Below, piece by piece: positions 8,901-14,989 of a stretch of DNA of 33,938 nucleotides. This DNA is from Fimbriiglobus sp. (GTDB lineage: Bacteria > Planctomycetota > Planctomycetia > Gemmatales > Gemmataceae), in the NCBI GenBank assembly GCA_025362195.1, contig JANYHV010000217.1, positions 1 through 33,938 on the forward strand, written 5' to 3'. The notes under the pieces were generated by a model. That model was given only the letters and a program-made list of their open reading frames with translations, ran no database searches and was not told where the DNA came from. The stretch's first letter is position 1. Each line of letters starts with the position of its first letter. Both the position numbers and the translations under genes were made by a program.

Positions 8901-10402
8901 GGTTCATCGAGTGCCACTTCATCGACGACAAGGTGATGCCCGGCACGCTCATGTACGAGTGCTGCCTGCACACCCTCCGCGTGCTGTTGATGCGCACGGG
9001 CTGGGTCGGCGAGGACGGCGAAGTCGTCTGCGAGCCGGTCCCCGGCGTCCGCAGCCGGCTCAAGTGCCGCGGCCAGGTGCTGCAATCGACGAAGTCCGTG
9101 ACCTACGAGATTAGCGTCAAGGAGGTCGGCTACCGGCCCGAACCGTACTGCGTCGCGGACGCGCTGATGTTCGCCGACGGCAAGCCGATCGTCGAGATCT
9201 CGAACCTGAGCCTGCGGATGAGCGGGCTGACCCGGGACCGCCTCGACCGGACCTGGGACCGGCCGGATGTGGTCCTGGCCACGCCGCCGGCCCGGCACGC
9301 CGACGTGGAGTACGAGGCGAAGCCGGCGCTGTACGACCGCGCGAGGATTCTGGCGTACTCGAACGGCGACCCGTCCGAGGGCTTCGGCGCGCCGTACCGC
9401 GTCTTCGACCAGGACCAGCCGCGTAAGCTGGCCCGCCTACCCGGCCCGCCGTTCCAGTTCGTGGACCGGATCACGGCCGTCACCGGCGAGCCGTTCGTCC
9501 TCGTCGCCGGGGCCGCCTGCGAGGCCCAGTACGACGTGCCCCCGGACGCGTGGTACTTCGGCGAGAACCGCAGCGACCTGATGCCGTTCAGCGTGCTCCT
9601 CGAAACCGCCCTCCAGCCGTGCGGGTGGCTCGCGGCGTACTGCGGGTCGGCGCTGACCAGCCCGACCGACATCTCGTTCCGCAACCTCGGCGGCAGCGCG
9701 ACGCAGTTCCTGGCGGTCACCCCCGGCACCGGCACGCTGACGACCAACGTGACCATGACGCAGGTGTCGAACTCGGCCGGGATGATCATCCAGCACTACA
9801 CGATGCTCGTGACCAACCGCGGCCGGAAGGTGTACGAGGGCACGACGTACTTCGGCTTCTTCGCCGCGGACGCCCTGAAGAACCAGGTCGGCATGCCGGC
9901 GGCGAAGTTGCCGCAGTTCAGCCCCGAGCAGCGCGCCGACCGGCAGTTCAAGGCCGAGAGCCTGCCGACGACCTACCCGTTCCCCGCGCCGATGATGCGC
10001 ATGGTGGACGCGGTCGAGTACCACCCCGTCGGCGGGTCGAAGCACCTCGGCCTGGTCCACGGCCGGATCGCCGTCGATCCGTCGATGTGGTTCTTCGCCG
10101 CGCACTTCTACCAGGACCCCGTCTGGCCCGGCTCGCTCGGCCTCGAGTCGTTCCTGCAACTGGCGAAGTACGTCGCCTTCCAGCGGTACGGCGAAGCCCC
10201 CCGGCACGGCTGGCAAACGGTCGGCCTGAACCGCAAGCACGACTGGGTCTACCGCGGTCAGGTCGTCCCCGGCGACCGCGAAGTGAAAGTCCTGCTCGAA
10301 GTCACCGCCGCCGACGACACCGCCCGCCGCCTGACCTTCAACGGCTTCCTCACCGTCGACGGCCGCAACATCTACCAGATGACCGCGTTCACCCTGGAGT
10401 AA
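2999..10402 (+). CDS. Multidomain lipid synthase KS-CLF-AT-DH-DH (PfaC-like with built-in AT)
   Basis: A 2467-residue iterative fatty acid/polyketide synthase subunit. The ATG at 2999 is preferred over an in-frame GTG at 2990 because GGAG sits 8 bases before it. Domains in order: an active ketosynthase (about 5-440) with Cys190 (DAACASS), His324 (HATGT) and His364 (STVGH); a second, decarboxylase/chain-length-factor-like KS (about 500-960) in which the Cys is Glu703 (CSEESS) and HATGT is AATGS; an acyltransferase (about 1095-1440) with Ser1189 in GQSLGE, where GHSxGE is usual; a Pro/Ala linker with an acidic run at 1642-1649; then four hotdog folds forming two FabA-type dehydratases. FabA motifs are CHFIDDKVMPG (His1973) and AHFYQDPVWPG (His2369). 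The order resembles PfaC, with an AT of the kind PfaB carries inserted between CLF and DH. It acts with the preceding ACP-bearing subunit. No enoyl reductase is present here. Confidence 0.93.
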   Translation: MPAAERVAIVGLAARLPGSGADLDLFWDNVAGGVDCSREVPDGRWLLPPDACRDPRVANPDTVYSTRGYYLDPFDVAAADVGVPADLLAGLDPLFHLVLDVGARAFRSAVTHSLDLRKVGVVLGNICLPTDKASDLAREYLGHRVTRAVGLPPEPRRTHPLNRYVAGLPAGLLAKSLGLGGGTFTLDAACASSIYAIKLACDELLSGRADAMLAGGASRPDCLYTQMGFAQLRALSPSGRCSPFDAAADGLVVGEGAGVFVLKRLTDALKAGDTVHGVLCGAGVSNDMHGNLLAPAKEGQLRAMRSAYGLAGWKPNFPDLIECHATGTPVGDAVEFDSLSELWGEDGWKPGQCVIGSVKSTVGHLLTGAGAAALVKVLLAIRHRARPPQANFAAANPAFRYDGGPLRVATTLEEWDPRRPTLPRRAAVSGFGFGGVNGHLLVEEYVGQTYAGSTASQVLKSKPTAATPSRLMTRLNELITRHADTLGTAVPGTGTDPDLTANGPVAVVGLAAHFGPWRELRAFQEFALGGGHRPDPVPKAAGRLPGDADGPPGFFIEDVDVPLDRFRIPPRELEEMLPQQLLMLKTAAAALDDCKGTAPDAADGDPRTGVFIGLGLDLNTTNYHLRWSAKHKALTTRPPRKREAGTGEAPSFSSAEWPDLLADSVGPALNANRTMGALGSIAASRIARTFHFGGPSFTVCSEESSAARAVELAVRALRAGELDRAVCGGVDLAGDPRAMGANDPQRPYSMSGRAAPLEITSAGVLPGEGAGALVLKRLADAERDGDRVYAVICGVGTASGGSPDGLAPDAAAYASSLVRACADAAIDPTTIEYVEVAATGSPFDDRPEADALAALLQAKPRPVPVTLSAVRGQVGHAGAAGGAAGLIKACLALYQQILPPTIDLAGVRPELNASRARCHSAKAARYWLKEADAPRRAIVAATGVDGSAVHFVLEESLLAVDPVAIIDPTADPERLQPLGARPEALFAVEGDTAADLAGRLAEFTRWIDRVAAGAGVEFLAREWILNAPPAANRRRAVAFVARSGAELREQVAAARDHLAARPESPLPAADGLEVRPALRDRVFYNPQPLTGPIGPGSRGRVAFVYPGSGNQFAGMGRDVAAHWPEVLRRQQAENRRLQSQYAPGLFWAEAIPPTATAKEFLFGQVALGTLTTDLLTGLGFKPDAMIGQSLGESSGLFGLRVWRDRDEMLARIQTSTLFGTDLAPPYDAARAFYHTPRGEGIDWLAGVLAVPADEVRAALPSGGRAYLLIVTTPTECVVGGVRDDVERLAAHFPGKAFLPLAGVTLAHCEAGGPAQEPYRKLHTLPTTPAAGLTVYSGAFARPYKPTPPIAADSITAGLVNTIDFPAVVNNAYRDGVRLFVEVGPGNSATRMIGAILAGRPHLARAVCVARQDGVSLTLRTAAALIAERVPLDMMRLYGGPSPAADHQPPVPPGRPHVRVPVGLISAEAPTAPWLPQAPRPAPKSEPKVAVKPAPELAPEPVAAVAAKEWSDVGFELPPVAAEHDPDVVPLFVAPPGEYDLTPLDVDTPSATPAPAPLPPPRVVSVPALAALAASPVTVGLPAAAAVQWTTTFTPYFEAAAGADAATALAHEAYVNTQARATETVALAAEVKSKLLSQLLGYDDEDDEDDLPETLTMETPGGGSADDSVNRQSPAGVFTPWIGSEPPRSLDTAQCSEFARGKIGDVLGPTFAAIDAFPTRVRLPDGPLMLVDHVRSIEGVPLSMTSGRVVTDHAVHADRWYLDAGRCPVSVTVEAGQADLFLAGFLGVDLHTKGLAVYRLLDAVVTFHRGLPKVGETIVYDIHVDSFFNQADAWLFRFRFEGSVNGEPVLTMQNGVAGFFTQAALDAGQGIVHTKLDKVAVPGKKPDDWRPFVALPAGSLNDAQVRALQEGDYVTAFGPAFARLPLRNPLRLPAGMVRLLDRVPVVDPSGGRFGLGFVRGVYDIQPKEWFIECHFIDDKVMPGTLMYECCLHTLRVLLMRTGWVGEDGEVVCEPVPGVRSRLKCRGQVLQSTKSVTYEISVKEVGYRPEPYCVADALMFADGKPIVEISNLSLRMSGLTRDRLDRTWDRPDVVLATPPARHADVEYEAKPALYDRARILAYSNGDPSEGFGAPYRVFDQDQPRKLARLPGPPFQFVDRITAVTGEPFVLVAGAACEAQYDVPPDAWYFGENRSDLMPFSVLLETALQPCGWLAAYCGSALTSPTDISFRNLGGSATQFLAVTPGTGTLTTNVTMTQVSNSAGMIIQHYTMLVTNRGRKVYEGTTYFGFFAADALKNQVGMPAAKLPQFSPEQRADRQFKAESLPTTYPFPAPMMRMVDAVEYHPVGGSKHLGLVHGRIAVDPSMWFFAAHFYQDPVWPGSLGLESFLQLAKYVAFQRYGEAPRHGWQTVGLNRKHDWVYRGQVVPGDREVKVLLEVTAADDTARRLTFNGFLTVDGRNIYQMTAFTLE

Positions 10403-10406
10403 CCGG

Positions 10407-10628
10407 CGCGCCAGGAGCGTCAGTGACTGGAGTTCCGTGGCTCCGCCGCAGGCGCGTTAGCCCGACGCGCTAGCGAGGGTCGAACGGTCGAGGACGGTGT
10501 GGGCAGACGACGACACAACCGTCAACGACCCCGAACAGTGCCCTCGACCGTTCGACCCTCGCTAGCGCGTCGGGCTAACGCGCCTGCGGCGGAGCCACGG
10601 AACTCCAGTCGCTGACGCTCCTGGCGCG
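10407..10628. repeat. Giant palindrome, 87-bp arms, filling a convergent intergenic gap
   Basis: Left arm 10407-10493 and right arm 10542-10628 are reverse complements over 87 bp with one mismatch (10424 T against 10611 G), which is a G-U pair in RNA. The loop is 48 bases. The left arm starts 4 bases after the lipid synthase stop and the right arm abuts the nuoC stop, so it takes up nearly all the space between the two convergent genes. The outer part (AGGAGCGTCAG, then GACTGGAG) is shared with the palindromes at 31288 and 33910. The middle carries GGCTCCGCCGCAGGCG, also found at 26909. It probably acts as a bidirectional transcription barrier or 3' RNA stabiliser. Nothing in it codes, and no target-site duplication flanks it. 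Confidence 0.93.
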
Positions 10629-11144
10629 TTACTTGCAGCGGATGCCGTGGTACTCGTCGGGGTACTCGTAGTCCTTGCGGAGCGGGTGGCCGACCCAGTC
10701 GTCGGCCAGCAGGATGCGGCGCAGGTCGGGGTGGCCGGCGAAGACGATGCCGAACAGGTCGTACACCTCGCGCTCCTGCCAGTCGGCCGTCGCCCAGATT
10801 TTGCACAGAGTCGGCAGGACCGGCGTGTTCTCACGCGGTAGGGTCACCTTGAACGTGAACCGGCGGCCGGGGATGGCGAACGACGACACGTGGTAGACGA
10901 CTTCCAGGTGCGGCTCGAACCCGGCCTTGGCGAGCTTCTTCGGGTCGGTTTCCAGGTAATCGACGCCGGTCACGTCGTTCAGCACGGCGAAGTTCATCCG
11001 CGGGTCGTCGCGCAAGAACGCCGCCACCTCGGCCAGTCGCGCCGGCTCGACGACGACGAACGGGTCGTGGGCGTCGGCGTTGCCGTAGAGAATGCCCGAA
11101 CCGAACTCGGTTTGCAGTGTCTGGATCGTGTCGGCGGCGGTCAT
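10629..11144 (-). CDS. nuoC: NADH-quinone oxidoreductase subunit C (30 kDa subunit)
   Basis: A 171-residue protein of the complex I 30-kDa subunit family, part of the hydrophilic arm that passes electrons from NADH to quinone at the cytoplasmic membrane. The C-terminal family signature is clear: [12 protein letters not shown], then [10 protein letters not shown] and [10 protein letters not shown]. Length is normal for a stand-alone NuoC, not the NuoCD fusion. The ATG at 11144 is the only sensible start; the ribosome site before it is weak. No other nuo gene is beside it: upstream is a divergent tRNA gene and downstream the convergent lipid synthase. It is therefore separated from the usual nuoA-N cluster, or it is a second copy. 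The family call is firm; whether it is the sole nuoC of the genome cannot be seen here. Confidence 0.95.
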   Translation of the reverse strand: MTAADTIQTLQTEFGSGILYGNADAHDPFVVVEPARLAEVAAFLRDDPRMNFAVLNDVTGVDYLETDPKKLAKAGFEPHLEVVYHVSSFAIPGRRFTFKVTLPRENTPVLPTLCKIWATADWQEREVYDLFGIVFAGHPDLRRILLADDWVGHPLRKDYEYPDEYHGIRCK

Positions 11145-11191
11145 CGGCGGGTTCGCTTTCGTCGGGGTCGGCCGGGCCGGGGGCAGAGGGG

Positions 11192-11219
11192 TTGACAGGT
11201 CGTCGGCCCGCCGTAAACT
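11192..11219 (+). promoter_or_regulatory. Promoter of tRNA-Ala
   Basis: A perfect -35 box TTGACA at 11192-11197, a 16-base spacer, and TAAACT at 11214-11219 as the -10 box. The mature tRNA begins 11 bases after the -10 box, so the transcript would have a very short leader. This is the best consensus sigma-70 promoter in the window. Confidence 0.75.
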
Positions 11220-11229
11220 TCATGCTGTT

Positions 11230-11302
<73 letters not shown>

Positions 11303-11310
11303 CTCAACTC

Positions 11311-11352
11311 GCAAGCCCCGCACTGAACCCAGTGTCGGGGCTTGCTTCGTTT
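11311..11352 (+). terminator. Intrinsic terminator of tRNA-Ala
   Basis: A 10-bp perfect stem, GCAAGCCCCG (11311-11320) with CGGGGCTTGC (11336-11345), extended inward by CACT/AGTG, and followed by TTCGTTT. It begins 8 bases after the tRNA 3' end. Confidence 0.8.
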
Positions 11353-11432
11353 AGCTCTTCATATTGGCCACGCCCGCACGGCCAACCTCGCGGCGAAAAC
11401 CGGGGCCGGCGTAAGACTCCGCCCGTGCTTGT

Positions 11433-11448
11433 TGTACTGCCCAGTACA
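11433..11448. promoter_or_regulatory. Candidate operator of the SDR-Ohr pair
   Basis: A perfect dyad TGTACTG-CC-CAGTACA, 7-bp arms with a 2-bp centre, lying 22 bases before the SDR start codon. Outer bases GTT and AAC extend it with a bulge. The size and symmetry fit a TetR- or MarR-family dimer. No regulator gene is adjacent, so the protein partner is unknown. Confidence 0.5.
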
Positions 11449-11470
11449 CAACGCCAATCCGGAGACGAAC

Positions 11471-12223
11471 ATGCCGAAGCAACTCGAAGGCAGAGTGGCC
11501 GTGGTGACCGGTGCGTCGAAGGGCATCGGGGCGGAGATCGCCAAGCACTTCGCCGCGGAGGGCGCGGCGGTCGTCGTGAACTACGCGTCCAGTCGGGCCG
11601 GGGCCGACGCCGTGGTCGTCGACATTCTCGGCAACGGCGGCCGGGCGGTCGCCGTGCAGGCCGACGTGTCGAAGGCGGACGACATCCGGCGACTGCTCGC
11701 CGAGACGATGAAGGCGTTCGGCCGGCTCGACGTGCTGGTGAACAACGCCGGCATTTACGAGTATGCCCCGCTCGACGAGATCACGGCCGAGAACTTCCAC
11801 AAGCAGTTCGGGCTGAACGTCCTCGGGCTGATCCTGACCACTCAAGAAGCGGTTAAGCACTTCGGGGGCGATGGCGGCAGTGTCGTCAACATCGGTTCCG
11901 TGGTGGGCAAGTTATCCCTGCCGGGGAGTACCGTGTACGCCGCCACCAAGGCGGCCGTCGATTCGGTCACCCGGACCCTGAGTGCCGAACTCGGGCCGAG
12001 AAAAATCCGCGTCAACGCCGTCAACCCGGGGATGGTGTTGACCGAAGGGAACGCGTCGGTCGGGAACGCCGAGGACGGGTTCCGCAAGCAGGTCGAACCC
12101 CGCACCCCGCTCGGCCGGATCGGGCGGGTGGACGACATCGCCCCGGCGGTCGTGTACTTCGCGTCCGACGACTCGAACTGGGTGACGGGCGAGACCCTGT
12201 ACATCGCCGGCGGCTACCGGTAA
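11471..12223 (+). CDS. SDR-family NAD(P)-dependent oxidoreductase
   Basis: A classical short-chain dehydrogenase/reductase of 250 residues, FabG or glucose-1-dehydrogenase type, probably cytosolic. It has the cofactor loop TGASKGIG (residues 13-20), NNAG (91-94), and the catalytic Ser143, Tyr156 and Lys160 (YAATK). The C-terminal NPGMV segment is typical. The ATG at 11471 is chosen because GGAG lies 6 bases upstream; an earlier in-frame codon at 11342 would place the operator-like palindrome inside the coding region and lacks homology. The substrate cannot be told from the sequence. The Ohr gene follows after 73 bp on the same strand, which suggests that both belong to a response to oxidised or toxic organic molecules, though FabG-like roles remain possible. 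Confidence 0.92.
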   Translation: MPKQLEGRVAVVTGASKGIGAEIAKHFAAEGAAVVVNYASSRAGADAVVVDILGNGGRAVAVQADVSKADDIRRLLAETMKAFGRLDVLVNNAGIYEYAPLDEITAENFHKQFGLNVLGLILTTQEAVKHFGGDGGSVVNIGSVVGKLSLPGSTVYAATKAAVDSVTRTLSAELGPRKIRVNAVNPGMVLTEGNASVGNAEDGFRKQVEPRTPLGRIGRVDDIAPAVVYFASDDSNWVTGETLYIAGGYR

Positions 12224-12296
12224 CCGCCGGTCCACGCACGACACCGACGACCAAGTCCACTTCCCGCACGAAACGCTTTCGCACAAGGAGATTGCC

Positions 12297-12716
12297 ATGA
12301 CGCAGATCGAAAAGGTCCTCTACACCGCCAAGACCCACACGACCGGCGGACGGGACGGGGCGTCCCGCAGTTCCGACGGCCGCATCGACCTCAAGCTGTC
12401 GTCCCCGGGCACCGCGGGCACCGGCACCAACCCGGAGCAACTCTTCGCCGCCGGGTGGTCCGCCTGCTTCCTCGGCGCGATGGGGATTGCGGCCGGCAAG
12501 ATGAAGGTCGAGCTGCCGGCCGACCGAGCGATCGATGCCGAGGTGGACCTGGGGACGGCCGACGGCGGGTACCTCCTGCGGGCCCGTCTGACCGTCAGCC
12601 TACCGGGCTTGGACCGGACCGTCGCCCAGGCCATCGTCGACGCCGCGCACCAAACCTGCCCGTACTCCAAGGCCACGCGGGGGAACATCGACGTGGTGAT
12701 CGCCCTGGCCGAGTAA
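12297..12716 (+). CDS. ohr: Organic hydroperoxide resistance protein (Ohr/OsmC family)
   Basis: A 139-residue thiol peroxidase that reduces organic and fatty-acid hydroperoxides with two redox cysteines. The Ohr features are all present: Arg19 in the GGRDG loop, Glu47 in NPEQL, the peroxidatic Cys57 in SACF, and the resolving Cys121 in HQTCPYSKATRGN. Length matches the family. The ATG follows AAGGAG with a 6-base gap. It lies downstream of the SDR gene and may be cotranscribed under the same palindromic operator. Ohr genes are classically controlled by the MarR-type regulator OhrR, but none is encoded in this window. The Ohr assignment rather than general OsmC rests on length and the CPYSKATRGN motif. 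Confidence 0.93.
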   Translation: MTQIEKVLYTAKTHTTGGRDGASRSSDGRIDLKLSSPGTAGTGTNPEQLFAAGWSACFLGAMGIAAGKMKVELPADRAIDAEVDLGTADGGYLLRARLTVSLPGLDRTVAQAIVDAAHQTCPYSKATRGNIDVVIALAE

Positions 12717-12742
12717 GCCGTACTCGCCGGGGCAATCATTGG

Positions 12743-13321
12743 TCACTCCGGCTTCTTCGCCGGCGGGGCGGGGAACTCGACCTTCTTCACGCTTTGCAGG
12801 TAGTCCAGGGTCGCGGAGGCTTGCTCGCGCCCCATTTTGGCGTGCCAGTGGAGCGAGAAGCCGTGCGGGCCTTTGGCGTCGATCAGCTTCGGGGCGGCCG
12901 TCAGCATTCCCTTCACCACGTCCGTCAGGCCGAGCATCGCGGCGCAGAACACGTCCATGCGGGCACCGTGCTCCAGCAAGTACGTCGCAATTTCCCGGTT
13001 GCCCAGGTGCGACGCCCCGCCGAGGCCGCTCTCGTAGTCGCCCGCGCCCCAATCGACGACGGCCAGCGCCAGCGCCGGCTCCCTGGCGAGCAGTTTCTTG
13101 ACCATGTCGAGGTCGGAGTGCGCGAAGACCACGAAGTCCCGGGCGAGCGTTAAGTCAACGAACGGCTTGGTGAGCTTGGGCTGGAACTTCGGCGGGTCGT
13201 AGTCGCGCACCGGCAGCGCGGCGGGCTTTTCGTCGGGGGTCATCGCGGGGCCTGTGCGGGTGGTGAGGAGGAGGGCCGTCGTCGCGGCCGCGAATCCCCG
13301 GCGGGTCAGGTCGTCGGGCAT
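12743..13321 (-). CDS. Tat-exported ankyrin repeat protein
   Basis: A 192-residue protein. The N-terminus TRRGFAAATTALLL is a twin-arginine export signal, so the product is probably sent folded to the periplasm. The middle holds three or so degenerate ankyrin repeats: FAHSDLDMVKKLLAREP, ASHLGNREIATYLLEHGA and AAMLGLTDVVKGMLTAAP. The ATG at 13321 is preferred to an earlier in-frame one because the Tat motif then sits at the N-terminus and AAAGGA lies before it. The segment between the signal and the repeats is Pro/Lys-rich. It ends 26 bp from the convergent ohr and is divergent from the sigma-factor gene. Such ankyrin domains mediate protein contacts; the partner is unknown. Confidence 0.85.
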   Translation of the reverse strand: MPDDLTRRGFAAATTALLLTTRTGPAMTPDEKPAALPVRDYDPPKFQPKLTKPFVDLTLARDFVVFAHSDLDMVKKLLAREPALALAVVDWGAGDYESGLGGASHLGNREIATYLLEHGARMDVFCAAMLGLTDVVKGMLTAAPKLIDAKGPHGFSLHWHAKMGREQASATLDYLQSVKKVEFPAPPAKKPE

Positions 13322-13442
13322 GGCGTTCGCTGTCCTTTCGGGCCGGCGCGGGGGGACCATCATCTTCGGAACCGCCCGCACGGGGGGCAAGAGAATTGCC
13401 CCCGCCGGCCGGCCGACGCTATCGCCCCCCGACCCGGCGGGT

Positions 13443-13457
13443 TACACTGTCAGTGTA
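13443..13457. promoter_or_regulatory. Candidate operator between divergent ankyrin and sigma-factor genes
   Basis: A perfect dyad TACACTG-T-CAGTGTA, 7-bp arms around one base, located 34 bases before the sigma-factor GTG and about 120 bases before the ankyrin start. Its central CTG-CAG resembles the SDR-Ohr palindrome, but the outer bases differ, so the two need not bind the same protein. Confidence 0.45.
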
Positions 13458-13491
13458 GGGTGCGAGCACTTTCACCGTCCAGGAGCCTGCC

Positions 13492-14154
13492 GTGTCGCTG
13501 ACGCCCGTGGACCGCGAACTCCTGCACAACTGCCTGGCCGGGAAACCGGGGTCGTGGAACGACTTCGTGGATCGCTTCCTGGGCATGATCTACCACGTCG
13601 TCCACTCGACCGCCCACCTCCGCAGCGCCCGCCTGTCGCCCGAAGACGTCGAGGACATCGCCGCCGAGGTGCTGTTGCAAATCGTCGCCGGCGAGTTCAA
13701 AGTCTTGAAGCAGTTCCAGGGCAACGCCAGCCTGGCGACGTACCTGACCGTGATCGCCCGCCGGACCGCCGTCCACGAGATCAACCGCCGGCAAGCCGTC
13801 CGCGAAGAGATTCGGTCGGGGGCCGTGACCCCGGACGACGACGGGGCGGACGAGAGCGTCGCCGCCCAGCGGAGCGTCGAGAGCCTGGAAGAAGTCGAGC
13901 GGTTGCTGCGCAAACTGTCCGGCCGGGACCGCGAAGTCGTCCGCCTGTTCTACCTCGAAGGCCGCACCTACGAAGAGATCAGCACCGACCTCGACATCCC
14001 GGTGAACACCCTCGGGGCGATGCTGTCGCGGGCGCGCACGAAGCTCCGCGAGATGGCCGCCCCGGCGTCGTCCACGCTGGAGATGCGGTCGCTCAGGCTG
14101 ATGGTCGAAGCCGAGGCCCCGCGCATCCGCAAGAAGCCGAAGAAGTCGAGTTAG
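13492..14154 (+). CDS. RNA polymerase sigma factor, sigma-70 (ECF-like) family
   Basis: A 220-residue two-domain sigma factor. Region 2 covers about residues 25-105, including LATYLTVIARRTAVHEINRR, which fits the promoter-melting helix. Region 4 covers about 130-188, with LSGRDREVVRLFYLEG followed by the helix-turn-helix YEEISTDLDIPVNTL and the closing LSRARTKLREM. A basic tail ends the protein. The GTG at 13492 is used because AGGAG lies 6 bases before it. No anti-sigma factor is next door. The stop codon overlaps that of the convergent DUF3501 gene. A dyad just upstream suggests repression or autoregulation. The regulon is unknown. Confidence 0.93.
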   Translation: MSLTPVDRELLHNCLAGKPGSWNDFVDRFLGMIYHVVHSTAHLRSARLSPEDVEDIAAEVLLQIVAGEFKVLKQFQGNASLATYLTVIARRTAVHEINRRQAVREEIRSGAVTPDDDGADESVAAQRSVESLEEVERLLRKLSGRDREVVRLFYLEGRTYEEISTDLDIPVNTLGAMLSRARTKLREMAAPASSTLEMRSLRLMVEAEAPRIRKKPKKSS

Positions 14155-14744
14155 GCCACGTCGGCGACCAGGCTCCGCCACACGTCGTCGCTGAACACGT
14201 CGCTGGCCACGCGGACGCCGCCGGCCTCGACGACGAGGTGCCAACCGCGGCCGGGGCTGGCGAAGGCTTCGGCGGCCGCGGCGGTGAACGCGAACTCGAC
14301 CCACCCGGCCAGGCCGATGAGACGGTCCTGCACGCGGTCGGTGCGGAAGTGGCCGACGACGGCCGTCCCGCTCGCGTCTTCAAACGCGACGACGCCGTGG
14401 GTCACGGCGTCGCGGAGTTCGAGGGTCGCCCGCGTCGTCCGCCGGCCGGTCTCGCCGAGCCAGAGGGCCGCCCGCAGCGTGCCCTCGGCGGGGAGTAGGC
14501 GGGCGTACCAGTCGAGTTCGTGGCGGACGTGGGACGCGGACGTGAGGCGGGCGACGCGGTCGAGTTCTTGCAGCCGGAACCACAAGGTTTCGCGGTTCTC
14601 GAAGACCAGCGAAATCTCGCGGCCCACGGCCACGCGGCGGTTCTCCAGCAAGTACCGGAAGCGGTGTTCGGTCGTCAGGTCGGCCCTGAGGCTCGAATCC
14701 GACCCGTCGTCGAGCGGCGATCGCAGTGAGAGTACGGCAGACAT
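14151..14744 (-). CDS. DUF3501 family protein
   Basis: A 197-residue soluble protein. Residues about 25-115 match my recollection of DUF3501: an RRVAVG strand, then ISLVFENRETLWFRLQEL, then a helix ending HELDWYARLLP. The family has no firmly assigned function. The start ATG at 14744 has AGGGAG 6 bases upstream. The gene is convergent with the sigma-factor gene; the four bases TTAG at 14151-14154 hold both stop codons, so neither gene has a private 3' untranslated region at that point. No membrane segment or signal is visible. Confidence 0.75.
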   Translation of the reverse strand: MSAVLSLRSPLDDGSDSSLRADLTTEHRFRYLLENRRVAVGREISLVFENRETLWFRLQELDRVARLTSASHVRHELDWYARLLPAEGTLRAALWLGETGRRTTRATLELRDAVTHGVVAFEDASGTAVVGHFRTDRVQDRLIGLAGWVEFAFTAAAAEAFASPGRGWHLVVEAGGVRVASDVFSDDVWRSLVADVA

Positions 14745-14905
14745 CGAAACTCCCTCGTAGGTGACGCGAGACTTTCCCCTTCCGCCCCCCGACGCCCGGA
14801 CCGGCGAGTCGGGTCTGCAAGTCCTCCTGTGCGTATTGTCGCGCTGCAGGAATGAGAGTGATTCGCAAAGGCCCGTCCTTCACGCCCTCTTCAACTTCAT
14901 CGCCC

Positions 14906-14944
14906 TTAAAAACGACAGAACCGCGCTAACGTAGCGCGGTTCTG
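14906..14944 (-). terminator. Intrinsic terminator of the STAS gene
   Basis: A 13-bp perfect stem (14916-14928 with 14932-14944) around a 3-base loop. Read on the minus strand it is followed after three bases by five Us (A-run 14908-14912). It lies 45 bases after the STAS stop codon and is a textbook Rho-independent terminator. Confidence 0.88.
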
Positions 14945-14989
14945 AGTGCCCGGTGCGTTCGGCGGGCGATTTTCCCGCGCTCTTCGCAA

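Noticed and set aside
10407-10628. Palindrome as an insertion sequence end or MITE
   Set aside because: No transposase, no target duplication (CCGG on the left, TTAC on the right) and exact fit between two stop codons; a terminator/REP-like element is a better explanation, although mobility in the past is not excluded.
14380-14883. Minus-strand open frame starting before the DUF3501 gene
   Set aside because: Out of frame with the DUF3501 product; low-complexity Arg-rich translation typical of shadow frames.
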